From: Chlorops oryzae
Taxonomy: Eukaryota; Arthropoda; Insecta; Diptera; Chloropidae
DNA: 64,000 bases
NCBI GenBank assembly: GCA_020466095.1
Contig: CM035807.1
Coordinates: 56,776,555 to 56,840,554 of the forward strand
Reading direction: 5' to 3'
Below are positions 47,990-59,861 of the stretch, piece by piece; the stretch's first letter is position 1, and each line of letters opens with the position of its first letter. The notes beneath the pieces were generated by a model. The model was given only the letters and a program-made list of their open reading frames with translations. It ran no database searches and was not told where the DNA came from. The position numbers and the translations under genes are program-made.

Positions 47990-48755
47990 AAGCAAACATA
48001 AAAAATTTCCTAAAAAACAAACCAAAAAACAGATATTCAAATGTTCCCTGTCTTGATCACAGTAGGGTGAAACTATCTAACAGACATAAGCAGGACTACA
48101 TTCACGCCAATTATGTTGATGGGTTTTTTTTAGAAAAAAAGAATACATTGCAACACAGGGTCGACTTAAAAATACACTCAACGATTTTTGGCAAATGATT
48201 TGGGAACAAAACTATGTTAATATAACCATGCTAACGAAAGTCCTTGAACATGAGCAGAAAAAATGTTACCAATATTGGGGAAAGAGAAGAAATTACATAA
48301 TTAAAACAGAAAACTTCAATGTTAAAACTTTAGACAGAATAGTGAACAGAAATAGTGTTAAATCCCAAATAGAATTGAAAAATCTGAAAACAAAACAATC
48401 AAGAATCATCAATCATTGGCAATATACAGGTTGGCCCGATAACGGCACACCAAATACATATGCTCTACTAAACTTCTGGTTACAGATAAAAGCACAGCAA
48501 AAAATCTCTGAAAAGAAAAATAAATATTCAAAAATGGTCATACATTGTAGCGCAGGCGTCGGCCGAACCGGCACACTGATTGCGCTGGACATAGCCATTG
48601 ACACTCTAAGAGCAGGTCTGAAATACAACATTCAAAAAATAATAAATAAAATTCGCCAAGAGCGAGCGCATGCCGTCAATTGCATCCAACACTACAACTT
48701 TTTAGTAAAAGCATTGTCCATTCATTACCTGCCAACCGATAAAAATCAAGAATAA
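47990..48755 (+). pseudogene. Gypsy-X classical protein tyrosine phosphatase domain
   Basis: The open frame of the integrase C-terminus continues into KNRYSNVPCLDHSRVKL and DYIHANYVDGF, the first conserved blocks of classical (receptor/non-receptor) tyrosine phosphatases. After a one-base frame change in the A7 tract at about 48133-48140 the next frame gives the FWQMIWEQ-type block, KKCYQYWG, the WPD loop (WPDNGTP, about 48432), the P-loop HCSAGVGRTGT with the nucleophilic Cys at 48546-48548, and a Q-loop-like CIQHYNFL. The catalytic Cys, Arg and WPD Asp are all present; the first Q-loop Gln is Asn. It would remove phosphate from tyrosine, or RNA 5' phosphate in some relatives. I know of no Gypsy pol with such a fusion. 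Confidence 0.9.
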
Positions 48756-48956
48756 AACGATGAAGTAAAAGAAACGAAAAGCTAGAAAATGATAAGTTTT
48801 CCCTTTCCACAAACTGAACAAGCAATTCAAAAGTTCACATGGCTCACTGCATCCGGAAAGAGAAAAACAAAATCGCCAACACAATAAAGCATAAGAAAAA
48901 CTCGAAGACGAATTAAGATTTGAAATTTTATTGATATATTCATAAAGAAAAAGAAA

Positions 48957-49558
48957 TTAAAACCAAATCACGGGATCGGTCCCAAGCTCGGCAACACAAC
49001 CTTCCGACCTGGTCCGCAGCGGAAGGGGTATGGAGAATGTGGTATATGGGCGGCCGTGATCCAGGTCATTATACCAAGGGCCGTGTCGAAAACGTGATAC
49101 GTCGTCCATGCGAGGGGCCAATATCTCGAACGCCATTCGATTAGCATTCATCCGAAAGGACTGGGTGTGATCGTAATATGCCGCATACCCCGCCAAGTCC
49201 TGGAGCCTATGGGCATGCCGAGAGTCGCATATTAACCGCCTGCGCCTCTGGAAGTCCAACCTTAGGCATATTTCCATCACGCTGGCCAGAGTCGGATGAA
49301 GTCCTGCACGAACCCCCGGGAATGTGTAATATGCGCCTAGGTGCCATTCCAGGCAGTAGTCTGTCCGGGGATTGTCCAAAAGGTGATATTCTCGGCACAT
49401 AATCGCCCATCGGCGGCACCTACCACCAAACGCCGTACAAGGGGGACAAAATGAGTGGCACCTCCGCCAAAAGCGACGATTGCGGATCCGGGGTGAAAAC
49501 GCAGGCCAACCGTAGTAATCATTCAAGACGGCCGCCACCGTAAGAAGTCCTCCCAAAT
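48957..49558 (-). CDS. Antisense ORF in Gypsy-X, about 200 codons, unknown function
   Basis: Minus-strand frame open from a splice-acceptor-like tttatttctag (AG at 49560-49559) to TAA at 48959-48957, followed 25 bp later by AATAAA (48932-48927). It is markedly GC-richer than its surroundings and rich in Arg, His, Tyr and Cys. Upstream on the minus strand are a TATA-like ctatataaac (about 49727), an ATG at 49665 opening a short hydrophobic stretch, and a consensus donor gtaagt at 49635. Joining that donor to the acceptor leaves the frame off by one, so the model is incomplete or mutated. No domain recognised. Confidence 0.55.
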
Positions 49559-49830
49559 CTAGAAATAAAAAAAAAAAAAACAAAATTATTAGTGAATAGT
49601 GATCAGGAATCAATGATAGAATCCAAATTACTTACAAAAGTCAGTCCGATAAGCGCGGAGATCATGTTTTCCAAACTCGATGACTTATTGTGTATGAGAC
49701 ATAAGCACTCCAAACAAAGTTTATATAGCATAAAAACACCTACTCAGCAAAAGATTTTTGTAGCATCAACTATTTTGACCCTGAGACCGGAAATGTTACT
49801 AAAGTCTTTTTTTTCTCCTTCGTGTTCCAG

Positions 49831-51295
49831 GTTCTCACTTTTTTGTTAACACTTGTCGTAGTGGCCACGGGAGATTTACTATCCACTCCAATTACCGACC
49901 AAATGGGTTTTATCGAAATTCATTTACGTTACACAAACATTGTTTCGGATGCATATACCGTCTTACATATCATTCATCCACAAGAAATCGCAAGTATAGT
50001 AAATTCCGCGGAAAATTTTATTAAAGAAACGGAAATACACAACAAAAATTTGTTGCTAAACGAAATCAAAAATATCAAAATTAAGCTTATGTCTATCACA
50101 CCGTTCGAGCAGAAGCGCACAAAAAGGGGACTGATAAATGCCATAGGCACAACTACGAAATGGTTGTTCGGAATTATGGATGACCAAGATATAGAGGAAA
50201 TAGAAAGTCACCTCAAAACAGTGGTAGAGAATAGTCATAACGCAATCGGAGGACTCAATGAACAGATAACAATAAATAACCATTTCAATGAGACACTAGG
50301 GATTATAAAGAAGGCAAAAGACCAGGATAGAGAATATTGGAATAAAATAGACAGAAAAAATATCATAATGTCAAAGCAATTAATGTTCAACGAGCAAATG
50401 TATAAACTTAAAACTATTGAAAACAAAATAAACCTCATACAAGATAGTATTGCAGCAGCCAAAAATGGACTTATGTATCCGAGCATCCTAACCACAGACG
50501 AAATAGAGAAATTCGAAATTGATTTTTTCAAATTAAAATTCATGCGGGTCGGAATATATCGAACGCACACGATTCAATTATAATAGTGATTAAGGTTCCA
50601 AAAACTTTGAGCACAGCTGAAATCAGTTTAGTCACGCCAATCCCCAATCAAAAATGTTTCCAAATCATGGCCGAAGATGAAATAAGAGCATCAATCAATG
50701 GCACAATTTTCGCATACCAAGAGAACGCAGTTCTAATAGAACTCAAACGTAGTCGACATTGTACTGTCCAAAACACTTGCAATTTCATTTTTAATAACAA
50801 AACATTGGTTCAATATGTTGACGAAGGGACCTTAATAGTAAAAAATGGGTACAATTTAAAGATACATCAAACGTGCAATGCAGAAAAGCTCTCGGTAGAT
50901 AAAACGGCCTTATTACCTTCTAAAAGTGCAGTATAACCATAGGAAATGAAAAGTTCTTTAATATGAAGTCAATTATGGAGGAGAAATATTTTTGTGCAGA
51001 AAATTCGACATCAAATTTCAATAATACACCTATCATATTTGAAGATATAGTAGCAAACAGCTTTAAGAACAGACCATTTATAAAAGAACTTCAATTCCAC
51101 CAGAACATGTCATATGGTTTTAGCGGAACACTTCTTTTAATTGTAGGAAGCATCATAGTATTCCTTATATTACTAAAAAGAAAATCCGTTAAAGTAGAAA
51201 TAAAACAAGATATCATACCTGAAATAAAAAAGAAAGATAGCATAAGAACGATACATAAACGATACCTAGAAAGATCAGAAAACTCAGACGTTTAA
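49831..51295 (+). pseudogene. Gypsy-X env-like glycoprotein gene (spliced)
   Basis: The frame opens right after a consensus acceptor (cgtgttccag, AG at 49829-49830) with a hydrophobic signal-peptide-like segment and no ATG of its own. A furin-type KRTKR site at about 50114 is followed by a conserved RGLIN... fusion-peptide-like start, then long coiled-coil-like stretches. A transmembrane helix (about 51110-51175) and Lys-rich tail close the last segment. This is the layout of insect errantivirus/baculovirus F-type Env. Breaks: frame change near 50570-50585 and another, with a stop, near 50936-50963. Confidence 0.8.
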
Positions 51296-51434
51296 AGCCT
51301 GAAACTTTTTGAACCACTCATCTCATTGGCTTTATGCAATTTGCAATTATTTTCCATCCAAAAGCAAAACAAAAAAAAAAAAAAAAACAAAAAAAAAAAG
51401 CAAAACGTAATTAAATGCAAGAAGTCATACGACA

Positions 51435-54400
51435 GCTTATTTAAGTTACCGATAACATTTGGGATTTTTAAACAAAAGTAATGCAGTTTGGATGGGTTGT
51501 TATGTACTTTATTCGTTATGAGAAGAAATTTTAGTGGGCTCTTCTAGTTGACAAATAATTCAATTAGTATGATGTAATAGCCAACTTAAATTCAAGTCAG
51601 CGAAATATGGTGAAAATCTTTCTTCTGAGAATTTCAAATAGTGTCATGTTGTGGACAATCAAGTGGGCTTAGGCATTATTCATGTTTATATGACATAAAA
51701 TATTAATCCTAATTTTGGTGAATTTTTTAAAATTGCCCAAATGCACAGGAAACCCAATATGCAAAATCTGAATCATGCGCTGCTCTGATTGGCTAATGGA
51801 TCAGCCGCGACCACGGCTGCCACTTTTGGTACTTTTGTACCAAAATTTGTACTTTTTTTTGTATTTGGTACATTGGTACCTAACTCGTAGATTTGGTACA
51901 TTTTTCAGGTGGTTGCGAATGAATTGTAAGACAATGGCTTAAATGTTTATAGAGCTACAGCCGTGGTTATGATAACAGTTTTCAGATTTTGCAACAGTGA
52001 CTTAAATGACAGTTTGAGTCAAAATGTCTCTAAGCATATATATTAACATATATATGGTTTTGGTACCCTTTTTTTTATGGGCTTGGTACAAAAAAACTTG
52101 AGGTGAGTGGCAGCCATGGCCACGATGGCGGCAGATCGGCTGGTTAAAGTTTTCGGCTAAGAAGGGTTGCAATAAAATGTTGCAAGAAATTTTAGTACAG
52201 GGTTGCATTTATAGTTCATAAAAGCTTTTATACTTGAAAGCTTTTTGTAAAAAACACATGGTTACATGTGGACTGAACTATTTGTTTAAAAACGGCGCCG
52301 AACATGCGGTATTTGCCAATTTCCAAGCATCATGTATTCGTCCGATTATTCGTTTATGTTCCATTCCCTATGCAAATCACACGTAGAATCATTGTTTCGG
52401 AAAACAAATTTTTGATATAAAAAACAATGCGAAGGAAAGAGACAGTTTTTTTTCTTGAATGTTACGGCAACATTTCAGACTTCCTTTCTTTCCCATATAA
52501 TCAATTTAGTTTTGAGCAAATGTTTCCGAAAAATTGTTTCTACGTGTGACCGAGTACATTCGAAACTCGCTGGTCACACATTCATGAAACATGTTCTAAA
52601 ACATTTGATTCGTTGGTAAGGGAGGTAAGCGGCAAAGAGAGGGGTCTTGACCGGCGACTTGCTTAAACAGCTTTCACATGTACCGAATTCTTTCGGACGA
52701 TATTCGGTACATGAAAAAGCTGACTTGTATCCATGCTTTTCTCACATCTCTACTAACGCTAAACGTGTAAAAAATGACTAAAATTTTTTAGGAGATTTTA
52801 GTTTGAAATTGCAGGATTTTGGGGGTTTTTAATTTTGATTTGGGGGGAAAAAAATTTATGAGTTGGCATCACTGCTAATGCTAACGTTTATTTCTTGATA
52901 AGTTACTTTTGAAGCATGTAGGACTGTAGGTCTAACTCTTCTTCTTCCTATTCCCTGCAATGTGTTAGAGCTAAGCTGCTTCAACATATGCATATAGCAT
53001 GAGGAAAAGAGAAGCACGCTATGGCAGCGAAGTCTTTAGCTCTGCTGTGGTGAAATGCATTGCCACTTTTAATTTTAATTTTGGGAGATTTTCGAGTACA
53101 TTACATATAAAATATCTACCAAACTCATAAAATGCCATGAAAAGCTTGGAAAACATAAAAATAATCAAGGAAACTCAATATTAAGGAGAAATAGAAATAG
53201 TTTTTTTTGTCCTACCCCGTCCACATAACTTTTTGATCACACTTTTTCAGCAAAAATACTAAATTCTATGTACAATGAAATTCGTAGCCGTAGTCAAAAA
53301 TGTATGTAAATTTATTACAAAATGAAAACATTAGCGCGCATTAAGCAAAAACATATCGATATATATTTATTTAAGCTTCAATTATAACTTTTAAAGCTAT
53401 ATAAAAACCCGAGCTGACGCCGTGATTCTTTGATAATTTTCTTGCAAGTGGCATCATTGTGCCACTTTGTGTCCACCCGTATTGTTGTTGGTAGCTTTCT
53501 GGTGAATTTCTCGAATTTGTTGAATTTCCTATTCCTGCCTAAGGTTTTTGTTGGTAGCTTTTTGGTGAATATCCCCAATTTGTTGAATTTCCTATGCCTG
53601 CCTAATGGTGTATATCCCCATCGCGGCAGAGGTAAGTATCTAAGCAACGCCTCTGGATATTCCAAAGTGTCCGTTCCAACATTGTCCCAAAATAAACGGA
53701 GACAGAAAACCCGAGACACGTGAAGGACACACATGAGAGTGATGAAGACGAAAGATATTGCATCTCCGTCACTCTCATGTGTTTCCTTCCGATGTCTCGC
53801 GTTTTGTGTCCCTGTATAAACCGAAACATTATCTTTGTTAAAGCTGTAATAGCACAATAGCAGCCCATTGTGAGCCACGGGCCTAGACCATATAGTACAT
53901 GGACTTCAACAAGACAAGCATTTTGCGTGCAGTGATGACGTCACATGGTGAGATTCTGTAAGCAAATATCCACTCGCGCTGCTACTGCGCTTTTACTACA
54001 CACTCCCAGCAAACATCAAAACGATAGAAATATGCCAGTTTACGATTTTTATTTAATGATGAAACTAGTGATGTCACGAACGTCAAATTGTAGCATTCGC
54101 GAATGCGAATGTTTTCTCATATTCGCGAATGCGAATATTCCGTTTTTAAACCTACATCTCGAATTTGGAAACTGACAAGCCCAAAATCACCAAAATCAAT
54201 TCATTGATTCATTAGTGCACTAACTTTTGAAAAATAATACATTTTTATTTTAAGAAATTACGCATTTTGTTTTTAAACTTGAAAATTTTTATTTCGTTAC
54301 ATGAATATTGGCGGTGACTATATCAAAGCGCCGCATATATTTAAACAGTTTTTAAGGATTTTGGTTCCATATTCAGCAAAAACTTTTAAGGATCGATTAA

Positions 54401-57229
54401 AGATTATATTTCAAATGCGAATGCAAATATTCGTTACATCACTAGAGGAAACTTTAGGAACGAAAACGAACTCGTTGTGGTTTTTCAAGCGATTGTAATT
54501 TACAATACATTTATCAGTTTTTTTTGAAGAACTGATATTGTTAACGAAATCGAAAACGAGCTTTTTGTTTGCTGGGTAGCTCACCTGTGACGTATCATCA
54601 TTGCACGCTTGATTTTGCTGAGGAGTAGTAGCAGTCCTTGTACTATATGGTCTAGGCCCGTGGCTCACAATGGGCTGCTATTGTGCTATTACAGCTTTAA
54701 CAAAGATAATGTTTCGGTTTATACAGGGACACAAAACGCGAGACATCGGAAGGAAACACATGAGAGTGACGGAGATGCAATATCTTTCGTCTTCATCACT
54801 CTCATGTGTGTCCTTCACGTGTCTCGGGTTTTCTGTCTCCGTTTATTTTGGGACAATGTTGGAACGGACACTTTGGAATATCCAGAGGCGTTGCTTAGAT
54901 ACTTACAAAAGTAGTACGAAAAAAGATTTCTGGCGGCAAAAACTATTTTGGTGGTCAAAATTGCAGGAAAAAGTGAACGTCTTCCTTCAAAACATGTAGG
55001 ACTGTAGGTCTAACTGTCGACGTCGAAAAGCCTCTGCCGCGATGGGGATATACACCATTAGGCAGGCATAGGAAATTCAACAAATTGTGGATATTCACCA
55101 AAAAGCTACCAACAAAAACCTTAGGCAGGAATAGGAAATTCAACAAATTCGAGAAATTCACCAGAAAGCTACCAACAACAATACGGGTGGACACAAAGTG
55201 GCACAATGATGCCACTTGCAAGAAAATTATCAAAGAATCACGGCGTCAGCTCGGGTTTTTATATAGCTTTAAAAGTTATAATTGAAGCTTTAATAAATAT
55301 ATATCGATATGTTTTTGCTTAATGCGCGCTAATGTTTTCATTTTGTAATAAATTTACATACATTTTTGACTACGGCTACGAATTTCATTGTACATAGAAT
55401 TTAGTATTTTTGCTGAAAAAGTGTGATCAAAAAGTTATGTGGACGGGGTAGGACAAAAAAAACTATTTCTATTTCTCCTTAATATTGAGTTTCCTTGATT
55501 ATTTTTATGTTTTCCAAGCTTTTCATGGCATTTTATGAGTTTGGTAGATATTTTATATGTAATGTACTCGAAAATCTCCCAAAATTAAAATTAAAAGTGG
55601 CAATGCATTTCACCACAGCAGAGCTAAAGACTTCGCTGCCATAGCGTGCTTCTCTTTTCCTCATGCTATATGCATATGTTGAAGCAGCTTAGCTCTAACA
55701 CATTGCAGGGAATAGGAAGAAGAAGAGTTAGACCTACAGTCCTACATGCTTCAAAAGTAACTTATCAAGAAATAAACGTTAGCATTAGCAGTGATGCCAA
55801 CTCATAAATTTTTTTTCCCCCCAAATCAAAATTAAAAACCCCCAAAATCCTGCAATTTCAAACTAAAATCTCCTAAAAAATTTTAGTCATTTTTTACACG
55901 TTTAGCGTTAGTAGAGATGTGAGAAAAGCATGGATACAAGTCAGCTTTTTCATGTACCGAATATCGTCCGAAAGAATTCGGTACATGTGAAAGCTGTTTA
56001 AGCAAGTCGCCGGTCAAGACCCCTCTCTTTGCCGCTTACCTCCCTTACCAACGAATCAAATGTTTTAGAACATGTTTCATGAATGTGTGACCAGCGAGTT
56101 TCGAATGTACTCGGTCACACGTAGAAACAATTTTTCGGAAACATTTGCTCAAAACTAAATTGATTATATGGGAAAGAAAGGAAGTCTGAAATGTTGCCGT
56201 AACATTCAAGAAAAAAACTGTCTCTTTGCTTCGCATTGTTTTTTATATCAAAAATTTGTTTTCCGAAACAATGATTCTACGTGTGATTTGCATAGGGAAT
56301 GGAACATAAACGAATAATCGGACGAATACATGATGCTTGGAAATTGGCAAATACCGCATGTTCGGCGCCGTTTTTAAACAAATAGTTCAGTCCACATGTA
56401 ACCATGTGTTTTTTACAAAAAGCTTTCAAGTATAAAAGCTTTTATGAACTATAAATGCAACCCTGTACTAAAATTTCTTGCAACATTTTATTGCAACCCT
56501 TCTTAGCCGAAAACTTTAACCAGCCGATCTGCCGCCATCGTGGCCATGGCTGCCACTCACCTCAAGTTTTTTTGTACCAAGCCCATAAAAAAAAGGGTAC
56601 CAAAACCATATATATGTTAATATATATGCTTAGAGACATTTTGACTCAAACTGTCATTTAAGTCACTGTTGCAAAATCTGAAAACTGTTACCATAACCAC
56701 GGCTGTATCTCTATAAACATTTAAGCCATTGTCTTACAATTCATTCGCAACCACCTGAAAAATGTACCAAATCTACGAGTTAGGTACCAATGTACCAAAT
56801 ACAAAAAAAAGTACAAATTTTGGTACAAAAGTACCATAAGTGGCAGCCGTGGTCGCGGCTGATCCATTAGCCAATCAGAGCAGCGCATGATTCAGATTTT
56901 GCATATTGGGTTTCCTGTGCATTTGGGCAATTTTAAAAAATTCACCAAAATTAGGATTAATATTTTATGTCATATAAACATGAATAATGCCTAAGCCCAC
57001 TTGATTGTCCACAACATGACACTATTTGAAATTCTCAGAAGAAAGATTTTCACCATATTTCGCTGACTTGAATTTAAGTTGGCTATTACATCATACTAAT
57101 TGAATTATTTGTCAACTAGAAGAGCCCACTAAAATTTCTTCTCATAACGAATAAAGTACATAACAACCCATCCAAACTGCATTACTTTTGTTTAAAAATC
57201 CCAAATGTTATCGGTAACTTAAATAAGCT
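51435..57229. mobile_element. 5.8-kb foldback-type palindromic transposon
   Basis: Two nearly identical inverted arms, 51435-53905 (2471 bp) and 54633-57229 (2597 bp), around a unique centre of 727 bp. The target duplication tcatacgaca (51425-51434, 57230-57239) is 9-10 bp, as expected for Foldback or MULE-type elements. Arms are non-coding; every ORF in one is mirrored in the other. The right arm has about 125 extra bases at 54907-55031. The centre has short palindromes built on attcgcgaatgcgaat at 54090-54140. It separates env from the C48 protease gene. Confidence 0.9.
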
Positions 57230-57401
57230 TCATACGACAAAAGACGGAAATGCATAAAGGTGTCAAATATCCAAATGTGATTTTTCGAGCAAGCAGCAGT
57301 AGGGGCTCAATGCTTAATTTTTAGTCTTTTATCTTTCTTTCAGGAAAAATATCAAGCGGAGCGCAGCGCAAAATCAGCAAGTTGGTATATGCACATCTAA
57401 C

Positions 57402-58007
57402 ATGTCACATATGTGTTCGTATAGAATGGGAAAAAGCATTTCATTTTTAAAACATGAAGAATATGAAGAACTAATTAAAGGTAAATGGTTAACAGATATT
57501 CATGTCAACGTTTTCCTAAACTGGATTCTAAGATACCATAAACTTGAAAAAAGAATCCATATATTTGATTCATTCGCGTACGAAGGACTTAGAACAGCTA
57601 GAAAAGCAAATAATAAGCAGATATGGGAATTAAGAATTAATACGATAACAAAAAGGGTTGCCATGAAGGCATATGAACACTTCATTTTCCCAATTTGTCA
57701 GAGCAATCACTGGATGCTCGTTATAAAAGTAGAGGGCAATATATTTGTATTAGACTCCCTGCGACCAAACGATATAGAGGAAATAGGAAAGACAATAAAT
57801 TTTTTTTAAATTAAAGTAAGATCCATAATTTTTGGCAATTTCAAAGGCGATTTTAAACTATCTTACCCAAATTGTCCGCAACAAGAGAATCAAGTGGACT
57901 GTGGGATTTATATTTTGAAATTCGCCAATGAATTCTGTGCGACTATAAAAAAAGAAAAACCGTTCAATCCAATAAATTTTGATATGGAAATGGATCGCTT
58001 CAAATAG
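57402..58007 (+). pseudogene. Gypsy-X Ulp1/C48-type cysteine protease
   Basis: ATG at 57402; the frame is open upstream to an acceptor-like atctttctttcag (AG at 57342-57343). Motifs: LTDIHVNVFLNW near residue 30-41, the His in SNHWMLVI (residue 103), the Asp in VLDSLRP (118), then after an in-frame TAA (57807-57809) QENQVDCGIYIL with the catalytic Cys codon at 57900-57902. This is the His-Asp-Gln-Cys arrangement of Ulp1/SENP SUMO proteases and adenain-like enzymes. The frame ends at 58005-58007. A basic tail in other frames continues to about 58180. Possible roles are polyprotein processing or removal of SUMO/ubiquitin-like marks. Confidence 0.85.
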
Positions 58008-58305
58008 GTACAGCGTATCTTGGGGCATTGTTAAAAAAAATAGGAATGCGAACAAAATTCCATAACACAATTTGAAAGAGAAACCCTGTTGGGAATATTG
58101 AAAGAAATGAAGAAGAATAAAACTACAAAGAAAACGAAAAAAAGAAAACAAGTAAAATTAAATGGGAAGATTTTTTACTTATTAATAACTAGACAAAATA
58201 AGTTTGAAATTAAATGCTTATGAAGAAAATATAATCTAAAATATAACATAAATATAAATTTATATGTCTAAATCCAGTTTTTCAATTAATTAAAACTATA
58301 TGCAA

Positions 58306-58406
58306 TAAACAAAAAAAAAAAAAAAAAAAAAAAAAAATAAAAACAAAAAAAAACAAAAAAAAATAACAAAAAAAAAAAAAACAAAAACAAAAAAAAAAAA
58401 AAAATT
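58306..58406. repeat. A-rich low-complexity tract
   Basis: About 100 bases of almost pure A with occasional T or C, in the Gypsy-X 3' untranslated region. Confidence 0.95.
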
Positions 58407-59173
58407 ATATAAAATGTGTACCTTAACTATATAAATGTTCAACTTTTATGTGGAGAAAAATTTATCTAATCTTAGTTTTTCATTAAATTATATCAATTAA
58501 GAAGAAAAAAGATAAAGATTTTATAGAAGAGAGAAATTATAAAAAGAGTAAATTTGCAACCTTTCTCTAAGAGGGGGAAGAGATCGATTACAAAACAAAT
58601 TTTATTAAAAACCTATTAAATCCCGATCAAAATAAAATGTTAATATTAAGAAAGATGTAGGACGCAAAACAAAATTGTAAAAGAGAAAATTTGTTAACAT
58701 TTACATTAACGTCTAAATTACGCAATAAGTTAGCAATAAGTCATCACTTAGAACCTCAGCCCTCAACTGTCAACCGAAGATGATGTTTTACCCCAAACTG
58801 CTGATGGCCAGACCAATTCAAAATAAAACAGCAACAAATTACAGCTTTGCAATAATGTAACACAGTCTAGTGGTTAGCAGATGCACGTCACTATGCACCA
58901 AGCCTTATTAAAACATGAAGTACGAACAGCGAGAATGTTTACCTCTACCAGCCATCGCCAAGGTGAAATAAGACTTGCGACACAAATAGCTTTCAACAAA
59001 TTATCTTCCGATCGCTATGTGCTCCAAACAACTTTCAACAGCAACATTAACATGAAAATCATCCAGTAAAATCTCAACCGCCACAATTTAATCAAACTGA
59101 TGCATGACAAGAAGCATTCTGTTCGGAGTTTTCTAACGTCGCCTTGTGGCAACTTTCTTCAAAGGGGGAGAGA
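58407..59173 (+). other. Gypsy-X 3' untranslated region with polypurine tract
   Basis: No gene. The tract aaagggggagaga (59161-59173) abuts LTR 2 and is the expected plus-strand primer. A second, similar purine run (agagggggaagagat) lies at about 58569-58583. Confidence 0.7.
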
Positions 59174-59861
59174 TGTTGTGAGTCTCTCCCAAACTCACAT
59201 GTGGTCACCTTAAACGTAACACAAAAGGCAGTGACCTGCATTCATGACTTTCTACTTCAAGGTGATTCCATGCTACTGAAAAGCAGCGGCTAGCAAAAAC
59301 CGCTGACAGAGACAGTTTGGCTACTACAACAACAACACCAGCACGAGCATAAGCATATAGTCCGGTCAAATTAGACCAAAAAATGAGTGGGAGGTTACAT
59401 AAATTCCCACCAAGCTGAAAATCGGCATGATTGTTTAAAATATAATAAAAAATAAAATTGGAAAGTTCCCCATCATATCCCTGTATGGAAAAAATTTTAT
59501 TCAAGGTCAAAGGTCAAAAAAATCGATTTTCAGCAAAACGGTAAGTTTGATCATAAAATTACCTATGATGAAAATTGTAGATCATACGATTATCTACAAA
59601 AAATGTCTATATGTCTTTTTTCCTACGAACTACCGTTTTTGAGATATAACGATCCAAAAAGTTGTAAAAGCAGTAATCGTCATTATATGCATGAGTACGC
59701 ATAAACGTACGTACGTATAAACATCTCTGTAGTTGTAACATATGTTAAAATATTGTTGCTAGGGTCAAACCTACTATAGTAAATGAAAAACTGTTAGTCT
59801 TGAACGCCACTCGGTACTGAAGCACGTGTTTAATTGTGCTGATTAAATTTTTATAACAAAA

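Noticed and set aside
52002..56661. Mirrored ORFs in the foldback arms (for example 52002-52208 and 56455-56661; 53378-53878 and 54609-54914)
   Set aside because: They exist because the arms are inverted copies. No domains, no consistent start context, and other frames are equally open.
57402..58007. C48 protease as evidence of a Polinton/Maverick element
   Set aside because: No protein-primed DNA polymerase, packaging ATPase or capsid gene is present, and the region lies between Gypsy LTRs with a matching PBS and polypurine tract.
58861..58900. ctagtggttagca, resembling a tRNA 5' half
   Set aside because: No matching anticodon or T arm follows.
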